A stretch of DNA of 49,067 nt from Candidatus Aminicenantota bacterium (lineage in GTDB: Bacteria > Acidobacteriota > Aminicenantia > Aminicenantales > UBA4085): the NCBI GenBank assembly GCA_026393895.1, contig JAPKZG010000093.1, forward strand, positions 1-49,067, given 5' to 3'. A program made the position numbers and the translations under genes. Positions 14,817 through 22,856 of this stretch are shown here, in pieces. How positions within the stretch are numbered: position 1 is the first letter of the stretch; each line of letters opens with the position of its first letter. A model generated the notes under the pieces. It saw only the letters and a list, made by a program, of their open reading frames with translations. It was not told where the DNA came from and searched no databases.

Positions 14817-15830
14817 ATGAGCGAATCAAACGGCAACGGACACGGCCAAGCAGGCGGGGATATCGTCCTTCTCGGCCGGAGCGATGCCTTCCTCCATGTT
14901 CTTGACCTGATCGATCGGCTGAAAGACCTGGACACGCCGGTTTTCATCTCCGGGGAAAGCGGCACGGGCAAGGAAATCATCGCCCGGGCGATCCATTTTC
15001 GCGGACTCCGTTCCCGGGGGCGGTTCGTGGCGGTCAACGGCGGCGCGATTCCCGACAACCTTCTCGAAAGCGAACTGTTCGGATACGCCAGGGGTTCGTT
15101 CACCGGCGCGCTTCGGGACAAACCCGGTCTCATCGAAGAGGCCGGCGGGGGAACGTTTTTCCTGGATGAAGTCGGCGACCTGGGATACCCGCTCCAGGCG
15201 AAACTTCTCCGGGTCCTCCAGGAGCATGAGATCCGCCGGATCGGGGAGACGAGAAACAGGCCGGTCGATGTCCGGTTCATCAGCGCGACCAACAAGAACC
15301 TGGACCGGGAGGTCGGCCTCGGCCGTTTCCGCGAGGATCTCTACTACCGCCTCCGGATCGTGACCATCGATGTCCCGCCGCTGCGCGAGCGCCGGGACGA
15401 CCTGGAGCTGCTCCTCCATCATTTCATCGTCCGTTACGGCGAGGAAATCGGCCGGCCCCGCGTCTACTTCACGCCGCGAGTGATGGAAACATTGTTGGCG
15501 TATCCGTGGCCCGGCAACGTCCGCGAGCTTCAGAACGAGATCCAGCGGTGCCTGATTCTTTGCGGCAACGAGGGGATCGTCCGGGTCGAGCACCTGTCCC
15601 CCCGGCTGAATCCGGGGCGCCCGTCCGTCCCGGCCCCCGAAACGTTCAATTTTTTCGAAGCCAAGGCGGACTTTGTCCGCCGATTTCTCGGCCAGGCGCT
15701 CCGCCGCCACGAAAACAACAAAGCCCGGACGGCCGAGGAGATCGGCCTGTCCCGCCAGGCGTTGTTCAAGCTCCTGAAAAAACACCGGATCGAAACGCCG
15801 GGCGTCCACGAGGATTCGGAGATCAATTGA
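14817..15830 (+). CDS. PspF-like sigma54-dependent activator without receiver domain
   Basis: A bacterial enhancer-binding protein of 337 residues that would use ATP to open sigma54 promoters. It begins almost directly with the AAA+ domain: Walker A GESGTGKE, the sigma54-contact loop GSFTGA (A to S variant of GAFTGA), Walker B FFLDEVGDL, and the arginine-finger region FREDLYYRL, then YPWPGNVRELQNEI. A Fis-type helix-turn-helix closes it (ARTAEEIGLSRQALFKLL). No sensory N-terminal domain exists, so control must be by a partner, as for PspF. ATG 14817 is preferred to TTG 14802 because the latter lacks a ribosome site. Target promoters are unknown. Confidence 0.93.
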   Translation: MSESNGNGHGQAGGDIVLLGRSDAFLHVLDLIDRLKDLDTPVFISGESGTGKEIIARAIHFRGLRSRGRFVAVNGGAIPDNLLESELFGYARGSFTGALRDKPGLIEEAGGGTFFLDEVGDLGYPLQAKLLRVLQEHEIRRIGETRNRPVDVRFISATNKNLDREVGLGRFREDLYYRLRIVTIDVPPLRERRDDLELLLHHFIVRYGEEIGRPRVYFTPRVMETLLAYPWPGNVRELQNEIQRCLILCGNEGIVRVEHLSPRLNPGRPSVPAPETFNFFEAKADFVRRFLGQALRRHENNKARTAEEIGLSRQALFKLLKKHRIETPGVHEDSEIN

Positions 15831-15861
15831 AGAGGGGAGCCGTTTCTGCTAACGTGAGGAC

Positions 15862-16155
15862 ATGAGCCCAAACGACGAAAAGAACGACGAAAAGGTGTTC
15901 GAGATTGCCTGCCCCCATTGCGGGACGGTGATCTGGGTGGACGGGGAAAACCGGAACGTGCTTAAAACCGAGCGGGGGGCGAGGAAAAAGGAATCCCTGG
16001 ACGACCTCCTGGCCCGGGAAAAAACCAAAAGGGACGGCATGGCAACGAAGTTTGAAGCCACGGCTTCCCTGGAGAAACAAAAGAAGGACAGGGCCAAGGA
16101 CGCGTTCGAAAAAGCTTTCGCCGCCTCCGGCGAGGAGCCGCCCGGGAAGGATTAG
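15862..16155 (+). CDS. Small protein with a zinc-ribbon-like CPHC motif
   Basis: A 97-residue hydrophilic protein, not recognised. The N-terminal part has VFEIACPHCGTVIWVDGENR, one CxxC knuckle of a zinc ribbon with no second pair, so metal binding would need dimerisation or be absent. The rest is highly charged and probably helical (Lys/Glu/Ala-rich, about residues 35-90). AGGA precedes the ATG closely. It lies between the sigma54 activator (31 bp upstream) and the acyltransferase (7 bp downstream), all on one strand, so the three may be co-transcribed. Confidence 0.7.
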   Translation: MSPNDEKNDEKVFEIACPHCGTVIWVDGENRNVLKTERGARKKESLDDLLAREKTKRDGMATKFEATASLEKQKKDRAKDAFEKAFAASGEEPPGKD

Positions 16156-16162
16156 GGGGAGG

Positions 16163-16969
16163 ATGAATGACGGGTCGGGACCGAAGGCCGGTGGCCCGGA
16201 GCGGCCGGCGTTTGAGGAAGGACTCCGCCGGTTTACGCCTCAAATCAAGCGGATCGTTAACTTTGCCCTTTTTCCCAAGAAGGTCGTCGGGCACGGTGTG
16301 GGGCATGTTCCCGAAACCGGGCCGGTCATCCTGGTCAGCAATCATTGCGGGGCGATCAAGGACCCGGCCGCGCTCTACCGGATCATCTCCCGGCCGCTGT
16401 TTTTCAACGCCAACCGGATGTTGTTCAACCGGGCCGAACTGGATTTCCTGATCCGCAAGCACCTCCGCCGGCATTTTAAAAGCTACGGCCTCGCCCTCGA
16501 CCGGATGCTCGGACCGTTCAAGACGATGTTCGTCCGTTTCGTCTCGACGAACATCGCCCGGGTGGGGACGATCCCCGCCGACATGTACGACCAAAGCAAT
16601 CGCGCCGCCGTCGCCCTCTTTATGGAATACCTTCGCGCCGGCCGGGTTCTTGTTTCCATGCAGGGCCGGGGGCGCGTTCATCCGGACGAGCGGAATCCCT
16701 ACGTTAAAACGTTCGGCTGCGGCGTGCCCTATATCGCTTACCGGCTGAAAACCGAGGAGGGCCTGGATGTCCCAGTCGTTCCGTTGTCGATTTTCGGGAC
16801 CCAGAGGCCGTGGGGAATTCCGGGACGGATCCAGGTGAACATCGGCCCGCCGCTGTTTATCCGGGATCATCTCGGCGGCGACAGCGACGCGGTCGTCGAA
16901 CGGTTCCGGTTCGCCCTGCAGACGGCTGTGGAGCGGCTGCTGAACGAAAGCCTCGGGGATTCTTTCTGA
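16163..16969 (+). CDS. Divergent PlsC-like acyltransferase
   Basis: A 268-residue protein with the shape of the lysophospholipid acyltransferase family, which transfers acyl chains to glycerolipid or related hydroxyls at the membrane. After HVPETGPVILVSNH comes CGAIKDPAAL, so the catalytic motif reads HX5D rather than the usual HX4D. The FPEG block is replaced by VSMQGRGRVHPDE. The later VPVVPLSIFGT block agrees with family motif IV. These departures make substrate assignment unsafe. The start at ATG 16163 has GGGGGA close upstream; a longer in-frame extension overlaps the zinc-ribbon gene in another frame and is rejected. It converges on the sugar transporter. Confidence 0.72.
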   Translation: MNDGSGPKAGGPERPAFEEGLRRFTPQIKRIVNFALFPKKVVGHGVGHVPETGPVILVSNHCGAIKDPAALYRIISRPLFFNANRMLFNRAELDFLIRKHLRRHFKSYGLALDRMLGPFKTMFVRFVSTNIARVGTIPADMYDQSNRAAVALFMEYLRAGRVLVSMQGRGRVHPDERNPYVKTFGCGVPYIAYRLKTEEGLDVPVVPLSIFGTQRPWGIPGRIQVNIGPPLFIRDHLGGDSDAVVERFRFALQTAVERLLNESLGDSF

Positions 16970-16999
16970 CCGTTTTCTGATCCCTCTGGCGGGGGATTC

Positions 17000-17017
17000 G
17001 GCGGCCGTCAGGCCGCC
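17000..17017. terminator. Hairpin between convergent genes
   Basis: Perfect stem GGCGGCC (17000-17006), loop GTCA, GGCCGCC (17011-17017). It lies between the convergent acyltransferase and sugar-transporter genes. There is no T-run on either side, so terminator function is uncertain. Confidence 0.4.
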
Positions 17018-17023
17018 TCCGCT

Positions 17024-18358
17024 TCAGGCCGGCTTCTTCAACCAGTGCCGCTCGATCTCCTCGAGCGATTTTCCCTTCGTTTCCGGGAGCATAAACGCGA
17101 TGAAAACGAAATCGATCGCGCACATGGCGGCGTACAGCCAGAAGGCGAAGGATTCGTGGAGCTTGTCGACGATCACCGGAAACGACAGCGAAACGGCGAA
17201 ATCCGCGATCCAGAGGGCGGCGGTGGCGATGGCCATGGCCCGGCCGCGGACCCGGTTGGGGAAGATCTCGGAGATGATGACCCAGAGTATCGGGCCCTGA
17301 GTCATGGCGAAAAAGGCGATGTAAATAAGAGTGAGGACGAGGACGAGCGGGCCGGAAAAAAGCCGGAACTTAAAGGCCGCGCCCAGCAAGACGAAGGAAA
17401 CGCCCATGCCGGCGCAACCGGTGAGAAGCATTGGTTTCCGGCCCCAGCGGTCGACCAGGGCGATGGCGACAAGGGTGAAAAGAAGATTGACGAGACCGAT
17501 GAGAGCCGATTGGAAAATGGCTGAGGACCTCCCCAGTCCGGCCGTTTCGAAAAAGCGGGGCGCGTAGTAAATGACGGCGTTGATGCCGGTGATCTGCTGA
17601 AAGACGGCGAGGAACACGCCGATGAACAAAACCTTCCGGAGGCCGGGACGGAACAGCTCCCGGATCGACCCGCTTTCCTGAGAAAGGGCGTCGCGGATCG
17701 AGCGGATCTCGTCGTCGGCCGTCGCCGGGTCGTTCACCCGGGTAAGCACGGTGCGCGCCTCTTCGTCCCGGCCCTGCTTGAGGAGCCACCGGGGACTTTC
17801 GGGGATGCGGAGAACGAAAAGGATGAACAGCACGGCGGGCGCCGCCCCGGTCGCGAACATCCAGCGCCAATTGGCCGGCCCGGCGCCGACCAGAGTCCAG
17901 TTGACGAAGTAAGCGACGAGGATTCCCGTCACGATGGCCAACTGGTTTAGGGAAACGAGAGCCCCGCGAATCCGTGGCGGAGCGATCTCGGAGATGTAAA
18001 GCGGGCAGACAATCGAAGCCGCTCCTATGGCCAGGCCGCCGATCAAACGGAAAGCCAAAAACTGGGTCAGGTTTTGGGGAAGGGCGCAGCCGACCGCCGA
18101 GACGAAAAAGAAAACGGCGGAAACCAACATAAACCGACGCCGGCCCAACCGGTCGCTCAACGTTCCGGCCGCGGCCGCCCCGATCATGCACCCGACGAGG
18201 ACGATGCTGACGGCGAGCCCCTCGCCGAAGGCCGAAAGGGCGAATTCCTCCTTGAGAAACCGGATCGCCCCGGCGATGATCGCCGTGTCGAAGCCGAAAA
18301 GCAATCCGCCGAGCGCCGCGACGGTCGTGACGAATAGGACGTACGTTTTCGCTTTCAT
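17024..18358 (-). CDS. MFS sugar:proton symporter (sugar porter family)
   Basis: A 444-residue, 12-helix inner-membrane transporter of the XylE/GalP/Glut type. The family signatures are all present: GGLLFGFDTAIIAGA in helix 1, DRLGRRR between helices 2 and 3, PLYISEIAPPRIRGAL, PESPRWLL before the central loop, DRWGRKPML, and PETKGKSLEEIE after helix 12. QQITGINAVIYYAP in helix 7 matches the sugar-binding QQxSGxNxxxYY region. It starts 22 bp after the fabH stop and so appears to be third in the fapR-fabH transcript, an unusual partner for fatty-acid genes. The sugar cannot be predicted. Confidence 0.95.
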   Translation of the reverse strand: MKAKTYVLFVTTVAALGGLLFGFDTAIIAGAIRFLKEEFALSAFGEGLAVSIVLVGCMIGAAAAGTLSDRLGRRRFMLVSAVFFFVSAVGCALPQNLTQFLAFRLIGGLAIGAASIVCPLYISEIAPPRIRGALVSLNQLAIVTGILVAYFVNWTLVGAGPANWRWMFATGAAPAVLFILFVLRIPESPRWLLKQGRDEEARTVLTRVNDPATADDEIRSIRDALSQESGSIRELFRPGLRKVLFIGVFLAVFQQITGINAVIYYAPRFFETAGLGRSSAIFQSALIGLVNLLFTLVAIALVDRWGRKPMLLTGCAGMGVSFVLLGAAFKFRLFSGPLVLVLTLIYIAFFAMTQGPILWVIISEIFPNRVRGRAMAIATAALWIADFAVSLSFPVIVDKLHESFAFWLYAAMCAIDFVFIAFMLPETKGKSLEEIERHWLKKPA

Positions 18359-18380
18359 GAACGGCCGGGGTTCCGTCCGG

Positions 18381-19337
18381 TCACCACCGGAGAAGGGCCG
18401 CCGCCCAGCTGAGGCCGCCGCCGAAGGCGACCAGAAGAATCAAATCACCTTTTTCGAAGCGGTCCCAGGAATCGTGGAGGGCGAGCCCGACCGAAGCGGA
18501 CGACGTGTTGCCGTATTTTTCGACGACCGAGATGAATTCCGTTTTTCCGCCGATCGTTTTCGCGGCCGCGTCGGTGATCCGCTGGTTGGCCTGGTGGGGG
18601 ATGATGTAGCGGACGTCCTTCGGGTCGATCCCGGCCTTTCGCGGGACGCGGTCGTAGAGGTCCTGGATCGTCCGGACGGCGAATTTCATGACCGTGGACC
18701 CGGTTTGACGAAACCAAAAATCCTTCATCCGGCCGGAAAGGACGCTTTTTATGCCGCCGATCTGAACATCCTCGCAAAGAGCGGGCGTGGAGCCGAGTTC
18801 GGTGTGGAGAATCCGGTGGTTGGGATCTTCCTTGGTTACGACGACCGCGGCCGCGCCGTCTCCGAAAAGGACGCAGGCGTTCCGGTCGGAATAATCGGTC
18901 GCCGTCGTCATCTGCTCGGCGGCAGTAACCAGTCCCGAAGTGATGTCCCGGGTCTTGAGGAAGCTTTCGGCGGCCGCCAGGCCGTAAATGAAACCGCTGC
19001 AGGCGGCGTTGAGGTCGAAGGCGAAGGCCCGGTCGGCCCCGATGTCCCGGGCGATTTCATAGGATTGGGCCGGGCAGAAACGGTCGGACATGACGGTGGA
19101 GCTGATGATGAAATCGACGTTTTCCGGGGCCAGGCCGCCGCGTTGAAGGGCTGTTTTCGCCGCGCTCGAAACGAGCGGGCGGAGCATCTCCCCGGGGCCG
19201 AGGATATGGCGCTCCCGGATTCCGGTCCGGGTCACGATCCATTCGTCGGACGTGTCGACCATTTTTTCCAGGTCGGCGTTGGTCAGGATTTTTTTGGGAA
19301 CGCCGATGCCGATGCTGCGGATTCCGATTTTTGTCAT
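18381..19337 (-). CDS. fabH: Beta-ketoacyl-ACP synthase III (FabH)
   Basis: FabH condenses acetyl-CoA (or a branched starter) with malonyl-ACP to begin fatty-acid synthesis. The triad is present: Cys in NAACSGFIYGL, His in IPHQANQRI and Asn in YGNTSSAS. The N-terminal DEWIVTRTGIRERHI and the C-terminal AFGGGLSWAAALL are typical. The start is set at ATG 19337 (MTKIGIRSIG), which has AAGGA 7 nt upstream; an ATG two codons earlier has its ribosome site too close. The product is 318 residues. It follows fapR by 19 bp. plsX, commonly between fapR and fabH in Firmicutes, is missing here. Confidence 0.96.
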   Translation of the reverse strand: MTKIGIRSIGIGVPKKILTNADLEKMVDTSDEWIVTRTGIRERHILGPGEMLRPLVSSAAKTALQRGGLAPENVDFIISSTVMSDRFCPAQSYEIARDIGADRAFAFDLNAACSGFIYGLAAAESFLKTRDITSGLVTAAEQMTTATDYSDRNACVLFGDGAAAVVVTKEDPNHRILHTELGSTPALCEDVQIGGIKSVLSGRMKDFWFRQTGSTVMKFAVRTIQDLYDRVPRKAGIDPKDVRYIIPHQANQRITDAAAKTIGGKTEFISVVEKYGNTSSASVGLALHDSWDRFEKGDLILLVAFGGGLSWAAALLRW

Positions 19338-19356
19338 GTTCATTCCTTCCGGCGGA

Positions 19357-19947
19357 TCACTCGCCGTCCTTCAAGAGATTCAAATGTGCGGCTGTCTCCC
19401 GGGTCATGCCGTGAATGACGAAACGCCCCCGGGCGACGATGTTTTCGCCCGACCGGGCGACTGCCTCGACGAATACCCGCCGGCCGGTCTTCTTTTCGAC
19501 CCGGGCCTTGGCGATCAGCCGTTCGCCGGCCCGGACCGGGCGGAGAAAATCGACGTGGGCCTCGCCGGTCAGGGCGATCGGCGCCTCGGCCACGGCCGCG
19601 GCCAGCGAGTTGAGCAAGGCGAAGAGAACGTGACCGCGGACGATGTTGCATTTCTCCAGGCACATCGAAGGCTCGGTTTCGAGAAGCGACAGCCCGCTTT
19701 TCCCCGGGTCGATCTCGATCGTTTCGCCGACGTGGTCGCGGGCGTCCAAGGACCGGGAAACGCCGAAGTAACGGCCGGCCATCTCGCGCGTCCGGCGCCG
19801 GACATCGGGGATGGCCAGGGCCGAACGATCGAGTCGGATCGTCGGAATGCTGGCCCCGAGGGCGGAGGCCAGTTCCTCGTCCGTGACGAAGGGATTCCGC
19901 TCGATTTCCTCGCGGAGGCGTTCGTGACGTTCGTCTTTTTTGATCAT
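19357..19947 (-). CDS. fapR: Fatty-acid biosynthesis repressor FapR
   Basis: FapR represses fatty-acid and phospholipid genes and is released by malonyl-CoA. The 196 residues show an N-terminal helix-turn-helix (TDEELASALGASIPTIRLDR, then SALAIPDVRRRTREMA), closely matching Bacillus FapR. A hotdog domain follows (IVRGHVLFALLNSLAAAV, the ligand-binding region, and ALTGEAHVDFLRPVRAGE). It heads an operon with fabH, and a palindrome overlaps the promoter, so autoregulation and control of fabH are likely. FapR is best known in Firmicutes, but similar proteins occur in other phyla. The start ATG has no Shine-Dalgarno sequence and a short leader of about 22 nt. Confidence 0.92.
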   Translation of the reverse strand: MIKKDERHERLREEIERNPFVTDEELASALGASIPTIRLDRSALAIPDVRRRTREMAGRYFGVSRSLDARDHVGETIEIDPGKSGLSLLETEPSMCLEKCNIVRGHVLFALLNSLAAAVAEAPIALTGEAHVDFLRPVRAGERLIAKARVEKKTGRRVFVEAVARSGENIVARGRFVIHGMTRETAAHLNLLKDGE

Positions 19948-19976
19948 AGGGCGGTTTGTCGAAATATTACCATGTG

Positions 19977-20012
19977 ATAATAAATTAGAATAATAAAGAC
20001 GTCAAGTCTTAA
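19977..20012 (-). promoter_or_regulatory. fapR promoter with overlapping candidate FapR operator
   Basis: On the minus strand TTGACG (20005-20000), 17-bp spacer and TATTAT (19982-19977). The 19-bp interrupted palindrome TTAAGACTTGACGTCTTTA (20012-19994) covers the -35 box, with arms TTAAGAC and GTCTTTA and 5-bp centre. Its position, length and 7-bp arms fit a repressor site for FapR; binding is inferred. Confidence 0.6.
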
Positions 20013-20053
20013 TTATTTACGCAAAGGCAGATTCCATAATCACTTAAAATAGT

Positions 20054-20110
20054 GACGAAAAGAGGACGCAATGCGCGGGACGGGAAGTCCCATAAATGGC
20101 ACTTGCGTCC
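20054..20110 (-). terminator. Hairpin terminator of the ankyrin-MBL gene
   Basis: Outer arms GGACGCAA (20064-20071) and TTGCGTCC (20103-20110) and inner arms GGGAC/GTCCC form a two-part hairpin 7 bp past the stop of the minus-strand gene. On that strand it is followed by TCTTTTC, a modest U-tract. Confidence 0.6.
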
Positions 20111-20117
20111 GCCGCCG

Positions 20118-21959
20118 TCAGCGGATCAACCTGCCCTTCTGAAAGAAGAACCGGTCGCCCTGGTTGACGGCCGCCCCGACCTGGACCTTGACCTTGTTCT
20201 TTTCGACGCCCTCGACGAGATTCCCGTACACCCATTCCTTGTTGAAACCGTGCATCGGTAGGACGGACTTGATCTTCAGTTTGTCCACAGCGTAGAAAAT
20301 GCCCTTCTGGAAGGCCTCGGGGTTCGTGGAGCCGCAGCCATACATATTAAGGAAGAACGAAATATCGGGCCGGATGCCTTTTTGGGCCAGGAAGTCGATC
20401 TCCGGGAAGAAGTCATTGTCGGCGACCTCGAGTTTGTTGTTGGAGTGGTCTCCCGCATGGAAGATCGTCAGTCCGTCCACCTCGACGGCGAACCCGACGC
20501 CGGCATCGTTGGCTTTGATCGTGGTAATGGCCAGCGGGCCGATCGTCTTCTGAACCCGGGGGCCGAGAGACACGAACCCTTCCTTGTCCTCGGGTTCGAA
20601 CCCGAAGATAAAAGTGATGTTCGGGATGGTCTTCCTCCATTCGAGGATCTGGGGGTCGAAGTGGTCTCCGTGTTCATGGCTGACGAAGACATAGACGGGA
20701 TAGCCCTTCAATTCTTCGGGCCGGATATGTCCGTTGGCCAGAAGCTTCTCATCCGGGGCCGGGTCGTTGTCCCAGTAGTCGAAGACGAGGACCGCGGACT
20801 TGGTCTTGATCGCCCAGCCGGAGTGTTTGAGGTACCAGACATAGGCTTCGCCCTTCTTCAGGGGTTTATCCAGATATGCCGCGTCGTCCGGATTCGCCGC
20901 CCAGGCGGTCTCTTCGACTCCATTTTTACGGAGGATATCCGCCGCCGTCTTGTTGCCGTACTTCAGCGCGTAAGAAAGCGCCGTGAAGCCGTTCTTGTCC
21001 TTGACGTTTTTCTCAATGCCGTGAGCCAATAGCGTTTCGACGACGCCCGAATAGCCGCGCAAAGCCGCCTCATAGAGCATGGTTTTTCCGGTCCGGGAAT
21101 CAACCAAGCCCATGTCCGCGCCTTTCTTCAGGAACAGATCGACGAGGTCTTTGTCTCCTTTCTTGACCGCAACGGAAAGGGGAGTCATGCCGTTTTTATC
21201 GGCCGCATTAACGTCGGCGCCCCGCATCGCCAGGGCTCGCGCCCCGTCCCTGTTGCCGAAATCGGCGGCGAGCAAAAGGGGCGTCGCTTCGTCCGGATTC
21301 TTGACGTTGACGTCGAAGCCGTTGTCCAGGAGATAATGGATGGCGTCGGCCTTCCCGGAAAATACGGCGCGGTGGAGGAGCGATAAGCCGGAATCGGGGG
21401 AGGATTTGAGGTCAAGGCCCTTCGCGACAAGGAGTTTGATGACATCAACGGCTCCGGCATCGAGGGCATAGTCGAGCAACGTCATCCCATGGGCGTTCTT
21501 TTCATCGATCTTGAAGCCGTGGTCCAGCAGGATGCCGAGAACCTCCGCGTTCCCCGCTCGGGCGGCGCGGAAGAGCATGTTGTCGCCCTCCGCATTCTTG
21601 ACCGAGAGGTCGGCCCCGAGGGAGATGAGCTTCCGCAGCATGGCCGGCCGGCTCCCCGAAACCGAGAACCAGACGGGTGAAAGCCCGCGTTTGTCCTTGA
21701 GGTTGAGGTCGACTCCGTTCTTCAGGGCGTAATCAACGACCGGAACGTAGCCGTAGTAAACGCCGTAATGAAGGGGCGTCATGCCCGCCCCCAAATCGGC
21801 CTTGAGGAGTTGCGGATCGGCGGCCAGCATCTCCAGGATTTTGGCCGTATCGCCGCTTTCGAAGACGGCCCCAAGATCCTCGCTTCCGCGGAGACTCCGG
21901 GACAGGGGCACGAACAGGATCAGAAGCGCAGCCAGCGCCGTCATGACGGACTTTTTCAT
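20118..21959 (-). CDS. Exported ankyrin-repeat/metallo-beta-lactamase-fold fusion protein
   Basis: A 613-residue protein starting at MKKSVMTALAALLILFVPL, a signal peptide; GGGAGG lies upstream of ATG 21959. An in-frame extension to 22022 would spoil the signal peptide. About residues 30-360 form roughly ten ankyrin repeats (for example GAGMTPLHYGVYYGYVPVVD, DKNGMTPLSVAVKKGDKDLV). A UlaG-like metallo-beta-lactamase domain follows from about 385. Its metal motif is SHEHGDHFD (HxHxDH), with HAGDHSNN and a final MHGFNKE as later ligands. The fold suggests a metal-dependent hydrolase, and the ankyrin part a binding platform, in the periplasm or outside. Substrate unknown. It is single-gene, with a terminator hairpin. 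Confidence 0.88.
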   Translation of the reverse strand: MKKSVMTALAALLILFVPLSRSLRGSEDLGAVFESGDTAKILEMLAADPQLLKADLGAGMTPLHYGVYYGYVPVVDYALKNGVDLNLKDKRGLSPVWFSVSGSRPAMLRKLISLGADLSVKNAEGDNMLFRAARAGNAEVLGILLDHGFKIDEKNAHGMTLLDYALDAGAVDVIKLLVAKGLDLKSSPDSGLSLLHRAVFSGKADAIHYLLDNGFDVNVKNPDEATPLLLAADFGNRDGARALAMRGADVNAADKNGMTPLSVAVKKGDKDLVDLFLKKGADMGLVDSRTGKTMLYEAALRGYSGVVETLLAHGIEKNVKDKNGFTALSYALKYGNKTAADILRKNGVEETAWAANPDDAAYLDKPLKKGEAYVWYLKHSGWAIKTKSAVLVFDYWDNDPAPDEKLLANGHIRPEELKGYPVYVFVSHEHGDHFDPQILEWRKTIPNITFIFGFEPEDKEGFVSLGPRVQKTIGPLAITTIKANDAGVGFAVEVDGLTIFHAGDHSNNKLEVADNDFFPEIDFLAQKGIRPDISFFLNMYGCGSTNPEAFQKGIFYAVDKLKIKSVLPMHGFNKEWVYGNLVEGVEKNKVKVQVGAAVNQGDRFFFQKGRLIR

Positions 21960-22319
21960 GGGGCCCTCCCTTTTAATCGTGGATTTCTGCCGAAATGATT
22001 TGAATGCGTGGACGGCAAACAAAAGTCCTCATTGGATTCGTCAAGAATGAAGCAAGATTCATACCATGATGAAACGTGTTCGATTTGGCGGGAGGAGAGA
22101 TCAAAACCGGCCGGCCAGATAAAATATTTTCGGGAAAGTAAAATTTATTTACCCGGAGGGAACTCTCGGTGGATCGGTCCGGACAGGAGACGAAATCCGG
22201 GTCACATCTTCCGCGCGATTGACAGACCTTCTCCGTTAAGGCTACGATTTGACGCGAGAAGAGCGGAGCGGCACGTCTTGAGGGGAAGGCCCGAGAGCGG
22301 CATTTTAAGGAGGAAGGCC
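21960..22319. other. Divergent intergenic region (360 bp)
   Basis: Lies between the ankyrin-MBL gene (minus) and the lipoprotein gene (plus). A promoter for the lipoprotein is described separately. For the minus-strand gene only a TTGACG-like -35 with a poor -10 was found, so its promoter is unresolved. An AT-rich patch occurs at about 22118-22150. No convincing small gene or structured RNA was seen. Confidence 0.4.
22219..22248 (+). promoter_or_regulatory. Promoter of the lipoprotein gene
   Basis: TTGACA (22219-22224), 18-bp spacer, TACGAT (22243-22248). The expected start is near 22255, giving a 65-nt leader ending in AAGGAGG before the ATG at 22320. Confidence 0.55.
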
Positions 22320-22826
22320 ATGAACGAAAAGATCTTCTGCTTTGTGATTGGAATCGCCCTCGTCATCGGAGGGACCGCGGCCTGTAAAAAGGGAGCGGAA
22401 AAGCCTCCGGCCGGCACGACGCCGATCGACCAGCTCATTCAGGCCGGCAAAGCGCCCGTCGGCATCGGCTCCCTGATCAAGGGGATCAGCCCCGTCGCTC
22501 CGACGTTCAGCGTCCTGGTGGTCAACGTTTCCGACGCGCCCGTCAAGCTCATCAACGGCACGGTCGTCTTTTTCGATGAGAACGGGAAGCCCCTGCCGGA
22601 GGCGGTCCAGGAGGCGGGCTACACCGATCTCTCTCCCATCCCTCCAGGGGATAAAATTGAGCTGTTCATCATCGCCTCCGATGATCGAGCCGTCACCGGG
22701 AAATGGATCATCAAGGACGTCATCTACGAAAAACCGAATCCGGTGGATAAACTCTACGGAAACCTTCCCTTCAAGTGGACGAATCCGAATTATGAGGCCG
22801 AGCTGGCCGCGGAAAAGAACAAATAG
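22320..22826 (+). CDS. Putative lipoprotein of unknown function
   Basis: A 168-residue exported protein. The N-terminus (IFCFVIGIALVIGGTAACKK) is a hydrophobic signal ending in a lipobox-like TAAC, with Cys22 as likely lipidation site; the -3 residue (Thr) is not the favoured Leu. The mature part is a compact beta-rich region (FSVLVVNVSDAPVKLINGTV, VFFDENGKPLPEA, DKIELFIIASDDRAVTGKW) resembling a FxLYD/DUF-type immunoglobulin-like domain for exported proteins. AAGGAGG fixes the ATG at 22320. It is monocistronic and converges with the M29 peptidase gene. No function is proposed. Confidence 0.8.
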   Translation: MNEKIFCFVIGIALVIGGTAACKKGAEKPPAGTTPIDQLIQAGKAPVGIGSLIKGISPVAPTFSVLVVNVSDAPVKLINGTVVFFDENGKPLPEAVQEAGYTDLSPIPPGDKIELFIIASDDRAVTGKWIIKDVIYEKPNPVDKLYGNLPFKWTNPNYEAELAAEKNK

Positions 22827-22856
22827 CCGGTAAAGAGGGCGGGCGACTTCCCGAAG

